Shown: piece by piece, positions 19,206 through 28,047 of the stretch
Numbering within the stretch: position 1 is the first letter of the stretch
Layout of the letters: each line of letters opens with the position of its first letter
Origin: an uncultured Pelagibacteraceae bacterium
GTDB lineage: Bacteria > Pseudomonadota > Alphaproteobacteria > Pelagibacterales > Pelagibacteraceae
DNA: 64,000 nucleotides
NCBI GenBank assembly: GCA_902535745.1
Contig: CACAUR010000002.1
Location: 1 to 64,000 of the forward strand
Reading direction: 5' to 3'
Notes under the pieces: generated by a model
What the model was told of the DNA's origin: nothing
Databases searched by the model: none
The model's input: the letters and a program-made list of their open reading frames with translations, nothing else
Program-made: the position numbers and the translations under genes

Positions 19206-20294
19206 ATGATTGTAGGTTCCATCAACGAAGATAGAAAAATCGAGAGTAGAGTTGCCGTTACTCCAGAAAACGTTAAAAAATTTATTGGACTAGGTTTAAA
19301 GGTATTATTAGAGAAAAATTATGCTGGACATCTTGGAATAGACGACAATGAATATGTGTCCTCAGGCGCAGAAATATCCGAGGATAAAAAAAAAATTTTG
19401 ACTAATTCTAATTTCATACTTCAATTTAATTTACCATCTGAGGAAAACTTAAATTCACTGAAGGAAAATCAAAATTTAATCGGTGTTTTTAATCCTTACA
19501 CTAATAAAGAAATTATTTCAGGTTTATCAAAAAAGAAAATCAATGTTTTTTCTTTAGAATTGCTACCAAGAATTACAAGAGCTCAATCGATGGATATTCT
19601 TTCATCACAAGCCAATTTAGCTGGATACAAAGCTGTAATAGAAGCTTTTGCAAACTTTAAGAAAGCAGTTCCAATGATGATGACAGCAGCGGGAACAATT
19701 CCAGCAGCAAAAATTTTAGTTGTAGGCGCAGGTGTTGCAGGATTACAAGCAATTGCAACAGCAAAACGAATGGGCGGTATAGTTTTTGCAACCGATGTCA
19801 GAATGTCATCTAAAGAACAAGTTGAGAGTTTGGGTGGCAAATTTTTGACTGTAGAAGGTGCAGAAAATCTTGAGACTTCTGGTGGATACGCCAAAGAAAC
19901 CTCAGATGAATTTAAGAAAAAACAAGAAGAACTTCTATCTGAAACATTAAAAAAAATTGATATTGTAATTTGTACAGCTCTAATACCTGGAAAAAAAGCT
20001 CCGGTAATCATTAAAGAAGGTATGATAAAAAATATGCAGCCAGGATCTGTAATTTATGATTTAGCAGCTGTTCTGGGTGGAAATACTGCGGTAACTAAAG
20101 CAGATGAAGAAGTTGATTTAAATGGGGTAAAAATCATGGGTGAGAAAAATATATTAAATAAACTTCCAGTTTCAGCCTCAAACTTGTACTCAAAAAATAT
20201 TTTTAATTTTGTATCAAATCTTTATGATAAAGAAAAAAAGGATGTTAATATTAATTTAGAGGATGAAATAATTAAGGAAACATTAGTAAAGTAA
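19206..20294 (+). CDS. pntA: NAD(P) transhydrogenase subunit alpha, part 1 (PntAa)
   Basis: The 362-residue NAD(H)-binding domain I of proton-translocating transhydrogenase, which moves hydride between NADH and NADP+ using the proton gradient and so supplies NADPH. The ATG at 19206 is the right start (MIVGSINEDRKIESRVAVTP); an upstream in-frame ATG at 19143 lies inside the preceding small gene and adds non-homologous residues. The Rossmann motif VVGAGVAGLQAIATAKRMG begins near residue 170, and RAQSMDILSSQANLAGY near 123 is a family hallmark. The membrane part is a separate gene, as in other alphaproteobacteria. Confidence 0.95.
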   Translation: MIVGSINEDRKIESRVAVTPENVKKFIGLGLKVLLEKNYAGHLGIDDNEYVSSGAEISEDKKKILTNSNFILQFNLPSEENLNSLKENQNLIGVFNPYTNKEIISGLSKKKINVFSLELLPRITRAQSMDILSSQANLAGYKAVIEAFANFKKAVPMMMTAAGTIPAAKILVVGAGVAGLQAIATAKRMGGIVFATDVRMSSKEQVESLGGKFLTVEGAENLETSGGYAKETSDEFKKKQEELLSETLKKIDIVICTALIPGKKAPVIIKEGMIKNMQPGSVIYDLAAVLGGNTAVTKADEEVDLNGVKIMGEKNILNKLPVSASNLYSKNIFNFVSNLYDKEKKDVNINLEDEIIKETLVK

Positions 20295-20296
20295 CC

Positions 20297-20608
20297 ATGG
20301 AAATAGACCCATTTATTTTTAGATTAAGTATATTTATACTATCAATCTTTGTTGGCTACTATGTTGTATGGAGTGTTACTCCTTCATTACATACCCCCTT
20401 GATGTCTGTAACTAACGCAATATCTTCAGTAATTATTGTAGGAGCTATTATTGCCTCGTTGGCAGGGACAAATTTAAGTGTTTTTAATCAATCAAGTATA
20501 TTTGGATTTTTAGCTATTGTATTGGCAGCAATAAATATTTTTGGTGGATTTTTGGTGACGCAAAGAATGTTGGCAATGTACAAAAAAAAAAAGAAAGATA
20601 AAAAATGA
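20297..20608 (+). CDS. NAD(P) transhydrogenase subunit alpha, part 2 (PntAb, membrane)
   Basis: A 103-residue protein with three to four membrane helices, corresponding to the membrane-embedded C-terminal part of the fused PntA of enterobacteria. Typical stretches are VVWSVTPSLHTPLMSVTNAIS at about residues 23-43, carrying the conserved TPLMSVTNA, and FGGFLVTQRMLAMYKKKK at the end. It builds the proton channel with PntB. It begins three bases after the pntAa stop and overlaps pntB by four bases. Confidence 0.94.
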   Translation: MEIDPFIFRLSIFILSIFVGYYVVWSVTPSLHTPLMSVTNAISSVIIVGAIIASLAGTNLSVFNQSSIFGFLAIVLAAINIFGGFLVTQRMLAMYKKKKKDKK

Positions 20609-22002
20609 TCTCTGCAAATTTACTAGCGATATTCTATCTAATTTCAGGAATTTTATTTATTTTAGCTTTAAGAGGCTTGTCTTCTCCTGAAACATCAAGA
20701 CAGGGAAATTTGTTTGGGATAATTGGAATGGCAATTGCTATAACTGTTACTTTTCTTTCCATAGATAATTTTTCAAGTGGATTTCTTTATGTAATACTTT
20801 TCTTGCTTATTGGTGGTTCAATAGGTGCTTTCATTGCATTTAAAATACCCATGACAGCGATGCCAGAATTAGTAGCTGGCTTTCATAGTTTGGTAGGTTT
20901 AGCTGCTGTGTTTGTGGCAATATCTGCTTTTATAAGTCCCGAAGTTTTCAATTTAGGTTCTTCAGGAAATATTAAGTTAGCTAGTCTAATTGAGATGTCT
21001 ATAGGAGCAGCTGTTGGGGCAATTACTTTTTCAGGTTCAATAATAGCTTTTCTTAAATTAAGGGGATTAATGTCAGGGTCTCCCATAACCTTCCCAGGAC
21101 AGCATATATTGAACTTGTTAATTTTAATTTCTATCATAATTCTTTCATATTTTTTATGTTTGAGTCAGTCTCCTAATTTTTTTTGGTCATTAATAGCAAT
21201 TTCTTTTCTAGTTGGTTTTTTATTAATTATTCCAATAGGTGGTGCGGATATGCCAGTGGTAATTTCAATGCTAAATTCTTATTCAGGCTGGGCTGCAGCT
21301 GGAATAGGTTTTACTTTAGAAAATACTGCCTTGATAATCACCGGTGCTTTAGTGGGTTCTTCAGGTGCAATACTATCTTACATAATGTGCAAAGGTATGA
21401 ACAGATCGTTTTTTAATGTTATACTTGGAGGATTTGGAGGAACGGATCAAACTTCAAGCAAGAAAAGTAAGGAGCAAAAACCAGTCAAAAATGGAAATGC
21501 GGATGATGCAGCTTTTTTAATGAAAAATGCCTCATCAGTTATAATTGTTCCTGGATATGGAATGGCTGTTGCACAGGCACAACATGCTTTAAGGGAAATG
21601 GTAGACTCTCTTAAAAAAAATGGAGTTAAAGTTTCATACGCGATCCATCCTGTTGCAGGTAGAATGCCAGGTCACATGAATGTTTTACTAGCTGAGGCAA
21701 ATGTTCCTTATGACGAGGTTTTCGAATTAGAGGAAATTAACAATGATTTTGCTAATTGTGATGTTGCTTATGTAATAGGGGCAAATGATGTAACAAATCC
21801 TGTAGCGAAAACTGACCCACAGAGCCCGATCTATGGAATGCCAGTCTTAGACGTTGAAAAAAGTAAATCAGTCTTATTTGTTAAAAGAAGTTTGTCACCT
21901 GGATATGCGGGGATAGATAATGATTTATTTTATAGAGACAACACCCTAATGTTGTTTGCAGATGCAAAAAAAATGACTGAAGATATAATTAAAAATTTAT
22001 AA
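20605..22002 (+). CDS. pntB: NAD(P) transhydrogenase subunit beta
   Basis: A 465-residue subunit. The N-terminal half has about eight or nine membrane helices (domain II, with TAMPELVAGFHSLVGLAA near 90 and GGADMPVVISMLNSYSGWAA near 215). The C-terminal domain III binds NADP(H): VPGYGMAVAQAQHALREM near 318, HPVAGRMPGHMNVLLAEA near 350, IGANDVTNP near 393 and LSPGYAGIDNDLFY near 435. Full length by comparison with the family (about 460). It completes the pntAa-pntAb-pntB operon. Confidence 0.96.
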   Translation: MISANLLAIFYLISGILFILALRGLSSPETSRQGNLFGIIGMAIAITVTFLSIDNFSSGFLYVILFLLIGGSIGAFIAFKIPMTAMPELVAGFHSLVGLAAVFVAISAFISPEVFNLGSSGNIKLASLIEMSIGAAVGAITFSGSIIAFLKLRGLMSGSPITFPGQHILNLLILISIIILSYFLCLSQSPNFFWSLIAISFLVGFLLIIPIGGADMPVVISMLNSYSGWAAAGIGFTLENTALIITGALVGSSGAILSYIMCKGMNRSFFNVILGGFGGTDQTSSKKSKEQKPVKNGNADDAAFLMKNASSVIIVPGYGMAVAQAQHALREMVDSLKKNGVKVSYAIHPVAGRMPGHMNVLLAEANVPYDEVFELEEINNDFANCDVAYVIGANDVTNPVAKTDPQSPIYGMPVLDVEKSKSVLFVKRSLSPGYAGIDNDLFYRDNTLMLFADAKKMTEDIIKNL

Positions 22003-22004
22003 AA

Positions 22005-22697
22005 TTGACTAAAATATTTTGTGATATCGCAGACTTAGATTTAATAAGAAAATTTAATAGAAAAAAAATTGTTAAGGGATTTACAACCAATCCATCTTTA
22101 ATGAGAAAAGCAGGGGCTAGGGATTATAAGTCTTTTAGTAAAAAAATATTAGGAATTACATCCAAACCTGTTTCCTGTGAGGTATTCGCAGATGATATAA
22201 AAGGCATGATCAATCAAGGTAAAAAAATTAATGAATGGGGAAAAAATGTTTATGTGAAAGTTCCAGTCACAAATTCAAGGGGAAAGTTTATGGGAAATGT
22301 CATTAGCGAATTAAATCAAAATAATATAAAATTAAATATAACTGCCGTTTTTAAATTTGATCAAACTAAAAAAATATTAAAAAAGATTAATAAAAAAACA
22401 AAAGTAATCATTTCAATGTTTGCAGGTAGAGCAGGCGATGCGGGCAAAGATCCAGTCCCTGAATTTAAAAAAAGCATCAATGCAGCAAAAAAATTTAAGA
22501 ATGTTGAAATATTATGGGCAAGTGTAAGGGAACCATACAATTATACTCAAGCAAAACAAATAGGATGTCACATAATTACCGTACCTCCAAAAATTATAGA
22601 AAAAATTGAGAAATTTGGCAAATCCTACAACGAATTAACTCTTGAAACTGTAAAAACTTTTTTAGTTGATAGCAAAAAATCAAATTTTAAGATTTAA
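22005..22697 (+). CDS. Transaldolase (fructose-6-phosphate aldolase-like small type)
   Basis: A 230-residue TIM-barrel aldolase of the small transaldolase/FSA family. Reading begins at a TTG (22005), giving MTKIFCDIADLDLIRKF. KGFTTNPSLMRKAG near residue 24 is the family motif, and the Schiff-base lysine is K85 in VYVKVPVT, the same number as in E. coli fructose-6-phosphate aldolase. FAGRAGDAGKDP and ILWASVREPYN follow. It would interconvert sugar phosphates in the non-oxidative pentose phosphate route, matching the transketolase at 30230-32164. Transaldolase versus FSA specificity cannot be decided by eye. Two bases separate it from pntB. Confidence 0.85.
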   Translation: MTKIFCDIADLDLIRKFNRKKIVKGFTTNPSLMRKAGARDYKSFSKKILGITSKPVSCEVFADDIKGMINQGKKINEWGKNVYVKVPVTNSRGKFMGNVISELNQNNIKLNITAVFKFDQTKKILKKINKKTKVIISMFAGRAGDAGKDPVPEFKKSINAAKKFKNVEILWASVREPYNYTQAKQIGCHIITVPPKIIEKIEKFGKSYNELTLETVKTFLVDSKKSNFKI

Positions 22698-22710
22698 TTT
22701 TTATTTTAAG

Positions 22711-23961
22711 ATGTCATTAAATAATATTAAAATATTGTTATTTTCAGTATTTCTTTATTTTACTTTATTGTCAGGTTTTTTTTTAAATGAGAGTTTAAAT
22801 GGTGGGGCTTATAAAGACTGGCTTGGAGCAAATTTAAATCCAATAAAAGATTTTTCAAAAAATTTTTATGAAACGCTTAATAACTACGATAAATATAATC
22901 ATAGACATTCCCCGGTATATTTAATTTTTTTGTCAACTTTTTTAAGATTTGATTTTTCTTTTGAAATAATAAGATTAATTCACTTACATTTATCAATTCC
23001 CTTAGTAATAATTTTTTATAAATGTTTATGCTTAAAATTCAAAAATATTGAAAAATCTTATCTTATATTATTATCTTTAGTTATTTTTTTGTCTCCAACT
23101 TTTAGATCTTTATCTATTTGGCCCGATAGTCGTCTTCCAGGTCTATTATTTTTTACAACTACAATTTATTTTTTTCTAAAATATGAGGAAACCAGGTCTG
23201 AAAAATTTATTTGGTTAACTTCATTATTTTTAGTAATTTCATCTTATATAAGTCCTAATTTCTCTTTATTCTTTTTTTATTTTTTTTACAATATATTTAA
23301 ACAGATTAGTTTCTCAAAAGTTTTATTATTTTTTTTGTTTAACTTAATATTGGCATTACCGATGTTTGTTTATATTTTTATTATGGGTGTCGACTTTTTA
23401 ACTTCTGGACAAACACCTATATTAGATAATCAAATTATTTCTTTAAATTATAACTTTGCAAATAAGATTTTATTAATTAGCTCAATAATATTCTTTCATC
23501 TGCTACCTATGTTAATATGGAAAAAAAATTTTATTAATTTTTTAAATTTTTTTAAAAAAAATATAATGTTTATTTTCGTCATTTCTGGAATTTTTATATT
23601 TTTTTTTGATTACAAAATCGAATATACGGGTGGTGGAGTTTTTTTTCATTTATCAAATTTCTTTTTTAAAAATAATTATTTTTTTTATATTATTTCGATT
23701 ATCTCATTATCATTTGTTATGTATTTATGTAAATCAAACATAAAAAATTCTTTATTTTTTTTTATTTTAATTTTAACAAATATTCAAAATACAGTTTATC
23801 ATAAATATTATGAGCCATTATTGTTAATTGTATTTTTTACGATTCTTAAAGATGTGAGTGCTGAGTCTTTTTTAAAAAAAAGATCGAATATCTTAGGCAT
23901 ATATACTCTCAGTGTACTTTTTATAGTTATGAAAATTTATAAAAATTATTATTTAATTTGA
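22711..23961 (+). CDS. Unrecognised polytopic membrane protein (GT-C-like appearance)
   Basis: A protein of 416 residues from the ATG at 22711; an upstream TTG at 22666 would overlap the transaldolase and add a non-hydrophobic leader. There are roughly ten hydrophobic segments, many Phe/Leu/Ile-rich. The first periplasmic-looking loop contains NGGAYKDWLGANLNPIKDF and NHRHSPVYLIFL near residue 70, reminiscent of membrane glycosyltransferases that use polyprenyl-phosphate sugars, but no family can be named. It is unusually T-rich even for this genome. The stop codon lies one base from the 3' end of the oppositely oriented tRNA-fMet, a classic place for acquired genes. Confidence 0.65.
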   Translation: MSLNNIKILLFSVFLYFTLLSGFFLNESLNGGAYKDWLGANLNPIKDFSKNFYETLNNYDKYNHRHSPVYLIFLSTFLRFDFSFEIIRLIHLHLSIPLVIIFYKCLCLKFKNIEKSYLILLSLVIFLSPTFRSLSIWPDSRLPGLLFFTTTIYFFLKYEETRSEKFIWLTSLFLVISSYISPNFSLFFFYFFYNIFKQISFSKVLLFFLFNLILALPMFVYIFIMGVDFLTSGQTPILDNQIISLNYNFANKILLISSIIFFHLLPMLIWKKNFINFLNFFKKNIMFIFVISGIFIFFFDYKIEYTGGGVFFHLSNFFFKNNYFFYIISIISLSFVMYLCKSNIKNSLFFFILILTNIQNTVYHKYYEPLLLIVFFTILKDVSAESFLKKRSNILGIYTLSVLFIVMKIYKNYYLI

Positions 23962-23962
23962 T

Positions 23963-24039
<77 letters not shown>

Positions 24040-24042
24040 ATA

Positions 24043-24249
24043 TTAAATTCTGTTTTTAAGTTTATTAAGCTTCTTAACTCTTTTAATATTCTCTTGCAGG
24101 ATTCTTTTTTTCTTTTCAGATGGTTTTTCGTAAGTGTTTTTAAGTTTGACAATCTTAAAAAAACCGTCTCTCTGTAGTTTTCTTTTTAAAACTCTCAAAG
24201 CTTGTTCTACATTATTATCTTTTACGTCTATTTTAATAACATCCTCCAA
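24043..24249 (-). CDS. rpsU: Ribosomal protein bS21
   Basis: A small basic protein of the 30S subunit, about 68 residues: VKDNNVEQALRVLKRKLQRD, then GFFKIVKLKNTYEKPSEKKK and a Lys/Arg-rich end. bS21 helps base-pair the anti-Shine-Dalgarno region during initiation. The start is odd. The only standard in-frame start is TTG at 24249, which overlaps the perfect GGAGG at 24247-24243. An ATG immediately after the GGAGG is out of frame. Homologues begin near the VIKIDV segment, five or six codons inside. It is upstream of tRNA-fMet on the same strand. Confidence 0.9.
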   Translation of the reverse strand: MEDVIKIDVKDNNVEQALRVLKRKLQRDGFFKIVKLKNTYEKPSEKKKRILQENIKRVKKLNKLKNRI

Positions 24250-24295
24250 AAAAAAAGTTAAATAACACTTCTAAAATTTCCTGTCTATCAGTTTT

Positions 24296-24880
24296 TTAAG
24301 AATTTTGACTTTGACTTGCCTTTAAAGCCTTCTCTTTTAGTTTTCTCTCTCTCTTAATACGTCTTTCTGCTTTTTCACTTGCCTCGATAAGGTCCTTTTG
24401 AGTAAATAAGTTCATTGCAACAGGGTCTTTTGCATTTAAATTATTATAATTCCAGTAACTCTTATTTCTAATAGAAACAACAGAGTTTTTTGTTATACCC
24501 ACAAGTTTGGCAATTTGAGAGTCCTTTAATTGCGGATAACTTTTAATAAGCCACAAAACAGAGTCTGGTTTATCTTGTCTTTTTGACAAGGGAACATATT
24601 TCTTAATTTTTTTTTCATCCGATGTTATTTCAACATCGGTACTAGTAATTTTTAATGCTCTATCTTGATCTTTGCTTGACAATTCGATTTCCTCCCTAGT
24701 CAGTTGTCCTGATGTAATAGGATTATAAGCTTTAATACCTTTTGCTACTTCACCATCTGCAATGCCCTGAATTTCTACCTCGTGAAGGTTACAAAAATCA
24801 GCAATTTGTTTAAATGTTAAAGTTGTGTTTTCTACAAGCCAAACAGCAGTTGCCATCGGCATTAATGGCGTTATTGTCAT
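24296..24880 (-). CDS. trcR: Cell cycle transcriptional regulator TrcR (DUF1013)
   Basis: A 194-residue protein of the alphaproteobacterial DUF1013 family. It begins MTITPLMPMATAVWLVENTT, continues LTFKQIADFCNLHEVEIQGI and AKGIKAYNPITSGQLTREEI, and has DSQIAKLVGITKNSVVSIRN near residue 125. Both halves contain helix-turn-helix-like segments. The family is named TrcR after work in Caulobacter, where it takes part in cell-cycle transcription; the binding sites here are unknown. The C-terminus is a charged, Lys-rich helix. It lies one base from rpmE and upstream of rpsU on the same strand. Confidence 0.87.
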   Translation of the reverse strand: MTITPLMPMATAVWLVENTTLTFKQIADFCNLHEVEIQGIADGEVAKGIKAYNPITSGQLTREEIELSSKDQDRALKITSTDVEITSDEKKIKKYVPLSKRQDKPDSVLWLIKSYPQLKDSQIAKLVGITKNSVVSIRNKSYWNYNNLNAKDPVAMNLFTQKDLIEASEKAERRIKRERKLKEKALKASQSQNS

Positions 24881-24881
24881 T

Positions 24882-25109
24882 TTATTTACTCTTAGATTTG
24901 AAGTTTTGGAATTTCTTATTGAACCTACTCACTCTTCCCTTATCAAGCAACTTTTGTTTACCACCAGTCCAGGCTGAATGAGACTTTGGGTCAATTTCTA
25001 ATTTTAAAACCTCTCCTTCAGAACCCCATGTTGACTTAGTTTCAAATTGAGATCCATCTGTCATCTCTACTTTGATGGTGTGATAGTTTGGGTGAATTTT
25101 CTTTTTCAT
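24882..25109 (-). CDS. rpmE: Ribosomal protein bL31
   Basis: A 75-residue large-subunit protein: [59 protein letters not shown]. The [11 protein letters not shown] stretch near residue 40 is diagnostic. The zinc ligands of the C+ type (CxxC) are absent, so this is the Cys-less form. The charged tail is longer than in E. coli. It sits directly ahead of trcR with one base between them. Confidence 0.95.
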   Translation of the reverse strand: MKKKIHPNYHTIKVEMTDGSQFETKSTWGSEGEVLKLEIDPKSHSAWTGGKQKLLDKGRVSRFNKKFQNFKSKSK

Positions 25110-25144
25110 AGGTGAACTTATAGCAAATGAAAATTATAAAACAA

Positions 25145-25885
25145 TTAAAACATAGAAATTTTGCTATTAATTTCCTTTTCAATACTTTGGTTGGATGCAA
25201 TTAGGCTTATATTTTCAGTTTTTTTTAAATCAATATCACTTAAAACTCCGCCAGCCTCTCTTACTAATATTGAGCCTGCTGCAATGTCCCATAAACTTAA
25301 ATTTTTGTGAAAACTTCCATCAAATCTTCCACATGATACATATGCAAGATCTAAAGCAGCACTACCCGTAATTCGAATTGTCAAACCGTCTGAAGAAATC
25401 TTTTTACTGTTAGATGAGAATAAGCATTCAGAAATTTCTCTTTTTTTTGAAACTCTTATGCTTTTATTATTCATGTATGCACCAGAATTTTTCTCTGCAT
25501 AATAGATTTCGTCTTTAATGGGATCAAATATTACGCCAGAAACAATTTCATTATTTAAAACTAAGCCAACTGAAATACAGAAATGGGGTATGCCATTAAT
25601 AAAATTTGTGGTGCCATCTATTGGGTCTATAACCCAAAAGTTTTCTTTATCTTCATTTTTAATAAAACCACTCTCCTCTGTTAAAAAAGAATATTTTTTT
25701 TTGGATTTAGATAGTTCATTTACCAATATATCTTCGACTTTTCTATCTGAATTTGTGACAAAATTTTTTGGACCCTTTATTGAAACTTGAAGTTTTTCAA
25801 CTTCTCCAAAGTCTCTTATCAATACTTTAGAAACTTTCTCACATGACTTTATCATTAAATTTAGATTTGGAGAAATCGAATTCAT
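25145..25885 (-). CDS. suhB: Inositol monophosphatase family protein (SuhB-like)
   Basis: A 246-residue member of the Mg-dependent inositol monophosphatase family. Metal-binding motifs are visible: LTEESGF near residue 65, WVIDPIDGTTNFINGIPHF near 79, and SLWDIAAGSILVREAGG near 198. The N-terminal DFGEVEKLQVSIKGPKNFVT is typical of alphaproteobacterial SuhB. It may dephosphorylate inositol or glycerol phosphates; in E. coli SuhB also works in rRNA antitermination, which cannot be inferred here. It lies one base from efp on the same strand. Confidence 0.9.
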   Translation of the reverse strand: MNSISPNLNLMIKSCEKVSKVLIRDFGEVEKLQVSIKGPKNFVTNSDRKVEDILVNELSKSKKKYSFLTEESGFIKNEDKENFWVIDPIDGTTNFINGIPHFCISVGLVLNNEIVSGVIFDPIKDEIYYAEKNSGAYMNNKSIRVSKKREISECLFSSNSKKISSDGLTIRITGSAALDLAYVSCGRFDGSFHKNLSLWDIAAGSILVREAGGVLSDIDLKKTENISLIASNQSIEKEINSKISMF

Positions 25886-25886
25886 A

Positions 25887-26447
25887 TTATAATTTTTTTA
25901 TATACTCAATTGTTCTTGTATCTACCAATACTTCATCCCCACTTTCTATAAATGGTGGAACTTGAATTTTTATATTATTTTCTAAAACAGCAGGTTTGTA
26001 AGATGATGATACTGTTTGACCTTTCAATGCAACATCGGTTGATTTTATTTTAAATTGCACTTGATTTGGTAATTCAATACCTATTGCTTTATCTTCATGA
26101 AAAATTAGAAATACATTTAGGTTTTCTTTCAGTAGTTTACCTTTTTTCCCAACTATGTCTTTTTTAATATTTACTTGTTCGAAATTTTTTTGATTTATAA
26201 AGTAGTAATTTATTTCATCATCATACAAATAATTAAATTCAATATTTTCTATACTTGCTTTTTCTATAGTATCATTAGACCTGAACCTCTCATTTAGTTT
26301 TGTATTTTTATTTATACTTTTCATCTCAACTTGACAAAAGGCTCCACCCTTACCAGGTTTAACATGTTGAGTTTTTAAGACTTCCCATAGATCATCTTTG
26401 TACTCAATTAACATTCCAACTTTAATTTCATTTGCGTTTATTTTCAT
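25887..26447 (-). CDS. efp: Translation elongation factor P
   Basis: A 186-residue elongation factor P, which relieves ribosome stalling at proline runs. Three OB-like domains are evident: the N-terminal KOW-like NANEIKVGMLIEYKDDLWEV, the middle LNVFLIFHEDKAIGIELPNQ and the C-terminal PPFIESGDEVLVDTRTIEY. The modified tip loop is HVKPGKGGA, with K33 the candidate for beta-lysylation. The modification enzyme EpmA is not in the window. It overlaps the end of thiE by four bases. Confidence 0.96.
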   Translation of the reverse strand: MKINANEIKVGMLIEYKDDLWEVLKTQHVKPGKGGAFCQVEMKSINKNTKLNERFRSNDTIEKASIENIEFNYLYDDEINYYFINQKNFEQVNIKKDIVGKKGKLLKENLNVFLIFHEDKAIGIELPNQVQFKIKSTDVALKGQTVSSSYKPAVLENNIKIQVPPFIESGDEVLVDTRTIEYIKKL

Positions 26448-27049
26448 AAAAATTCTTTAATTGCTTTTGTTGATTTCCCCCCCCAAATGCCTCCTGAGAT
26501 AGCTAAAAAGTCTGGTTTATGCAACAGAAGTTTTCTAAAATTTTTATTAGTTATTCCTCCAATTATAACAACAGGTAGTTTTGTAAATCTTTTAGCCCAA
26601 GATATTAAACTTGATTTTGCAATATAATTTACTTTTTTTGTTTTTGATTTGAAAAAAGCACCAATCGCAATATAATTTGCACCATCTCTAACTGCATGCC
26701 TAATCAACTTTTTTGAATTATGACACGTAATACCAATGATTTTTTTTCCTAAAATTTTCCTCGCTCTTTGGATATTCATATCATTTTGTCCTAAATGACA
26801 ACCATCCGCACCAATTTTTTTTGCTAGATCCGGATCATCATTTACTATTAACTTTACTTTATATTTTTTACAAATTTTTTTGATTTTTATTCCAATCTTT
26901 TTTCTCTCTGTCAAAGAATATTTTTTCAATCTTAATTGAAAATAACATACTAAATTAAAACTGAGAACGATTTTTAAATTACTATAAAAACCCTTCTTTA
27001 TTTTGTTTGGTGAAATTAAATAAATAAACCTTTTTTTATCGACTCTCAA
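26444..27049 (-). CDS. thiE: Thiamine-phosphate synthase
   Basis: A TIM-barrel enzyme joining HMP-pyrophosphate and thiazole phosphate into thiamine phosphate. Motifs in order: YFQLRLKKYS, VNDDPDLAKKIGADGCHLGQ, GITCHNSKKLIRHAVRDGAN with IAIGAFFKSKTKK, and PVVIIGGITNKN. I chose the TTG at 27049 (MRVDKKRFIYLISP), which overlaps fba by 14 bases. A TTG at 27079 adds ten residues inside fba and is less likely. A thiD gene lies at 45842-46654, but no thiC is seen. SAR11 cells are known to need an HMP-type precursor, which fits a retained thiE. Confidence 0.82.
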   Translation of the reverse strand: MRVDKKRFIYLISPNKIKKGFYSNLKIVLSFNLVCYFQLRLKKYSLTERKKIGIKIKKICKKYKVKLIVNDDPDLAKKIGADGCHLGQNDMNIQRARKILGKKIIGITCHNSKKLIRHAVRDGANYIAIGAFFKSKTKKVNYIAKSSLISWAKRFTKLPVVIIGGITNKNFRKLLLHKPDFLAISGGIWGGKSTKAIKEFL

Positions 27050-28046
27050 TTTCTTTAGACCATTTACCTTTTGCAGCAAGAGTATTCATTTTTGCTCTGT
27101 GGTTAAACACCTTTTGGGTTCCCTCAATATCTTTTATATTCTTAGACCAAAATTTAAGAGCGCCCTGCTGCAATGCTCGTCCATAGGAGTAACTCATAAT
27201 AAAACCAGTCTTATTCAATTTATTTATTAAATTTAAATTTTCTGTCGCCTCAAGTTCTGACTGCCCACCAGATAAAAAAGCTATGCCAGCAACTTCGGAG
27301 GGTACAGAACTTTTCAAGCACTCCAAGGTTAATTTTGCTACCTCTTGATTAGAGATTTTTTCCATTGATTTATTACCAGCTAAAATCATATTTGGTTTTA
27401 ATATTACTCCTTTTAAATCAATCTTATGGAGAATTAGTTCCTCAAAACACTTCTTTATGACCTCGGAAGTTTTTTGAAAACAATCTTTAGCTGAATGGTC
27501 TCCATCCATTAAAACCTCTGGTTCTACAATTGGCACCATATTACATTCTTGTACTAATGCAGAATACCTAGCCAACGCGTGTGCGTTAGAATAAATCGAT
27601 AATTTACTTGGGAAATCTTTAGATATATTGTAAACGCCTCTCCATTTTGTAAACTTTGCCCCAAGTTTATAATAATCCTTTAGTCTATCCCTTAAACCAT
27701 CTAATCCTTCAGTAATTTTTTCATTTGGTGACCCAGCTAAAACTTTTGCACCTGTATCTACTTTTATTCCTGCACAAGATCCCATACGTTCAATTAATTC
27801 TGGTATCTTACTTTTATTTGAGGATGTCTGCTTAATTGTTTCATCGTAAAGAATAACTCCACCAATACAATTTTTCATTTCCGACGAGCAAAAAAGAGTT
27901 TCTCTAAAAAGTAATCTATTTTCTGGGGTTGAAGGCACACCTACACCATCTAGTCTTTTGCTCATTGTTCCCGTGCTCTCATCTGCAGCCAGAATTCCTT
28001 TACCATTTCCAAGAATTTTATTTACAATATTATTTAGTTCAGACAT
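27036..28046 (-). CDS. fba: Fructose-bisphosphate aldolase class I
   Basis: A 336-residue class I aldolase, which uses a Schiff-base lysine and no metal. The N-terminal GKGILAADESTGTMSKRLDG near residue 14 is the family signature, VPIVEPEVLMDG lies near 166, and the active-site Lys is in GVILKPNMILAG near 210, followed by AGIAFLSGGQSE near 265. It splits or makes fructose-1,6-bisphosphate. It follows tkt-gap-pgk on the same strand, one base after pgk, a set used for gluconeogenesis and pentose recycling. Confidence 0.95.
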   Translation of the reverse strand: MSELNNIVNKILGNGKGILAADESTGTMSKRLDGVGVPSTPENRLLFRETLFCSSEMKNCIGGVILYDETIKQTSSNKSKIPELIERMGSCAGIKVDTGAKVLAGSPNEKITEGLDGLRDRLKDYYKLGAKFTKWRGVYNISKDFPSKLSIYSNAHALARYSALVQECNMVPIVEPEVLMDGDHSAKDCFQKTSEVIKKCFEELILHKIDLKGVILKPNMILAGNKSMEKISNQEVAKLTLECLKSSVPSEVAGIAFLSGGQSELEATENLNLINKLNKTGFIMSYSYGRALQQGALKFWSKNIKDIEGTQKVFNHRAKMNTLAAKGKWSKEIESR

Positions 28047-28047
28047 A

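Noticed and set aside
19583-20011. A 142-codon open frame antisense to pntAa
   Set aside because: It lies wholly opposite a clearly conserved gene, has no family motif, and long antisense frames are expected where codon bias avoids stops on the other strand.
22666-22710. Upstream TTG start for the membrane protein at 22711
   Set aside because: It overlaps the transaldolase end and adds a polar leader; the ATG at 22711 directly precedes the first hydrophobic segment.
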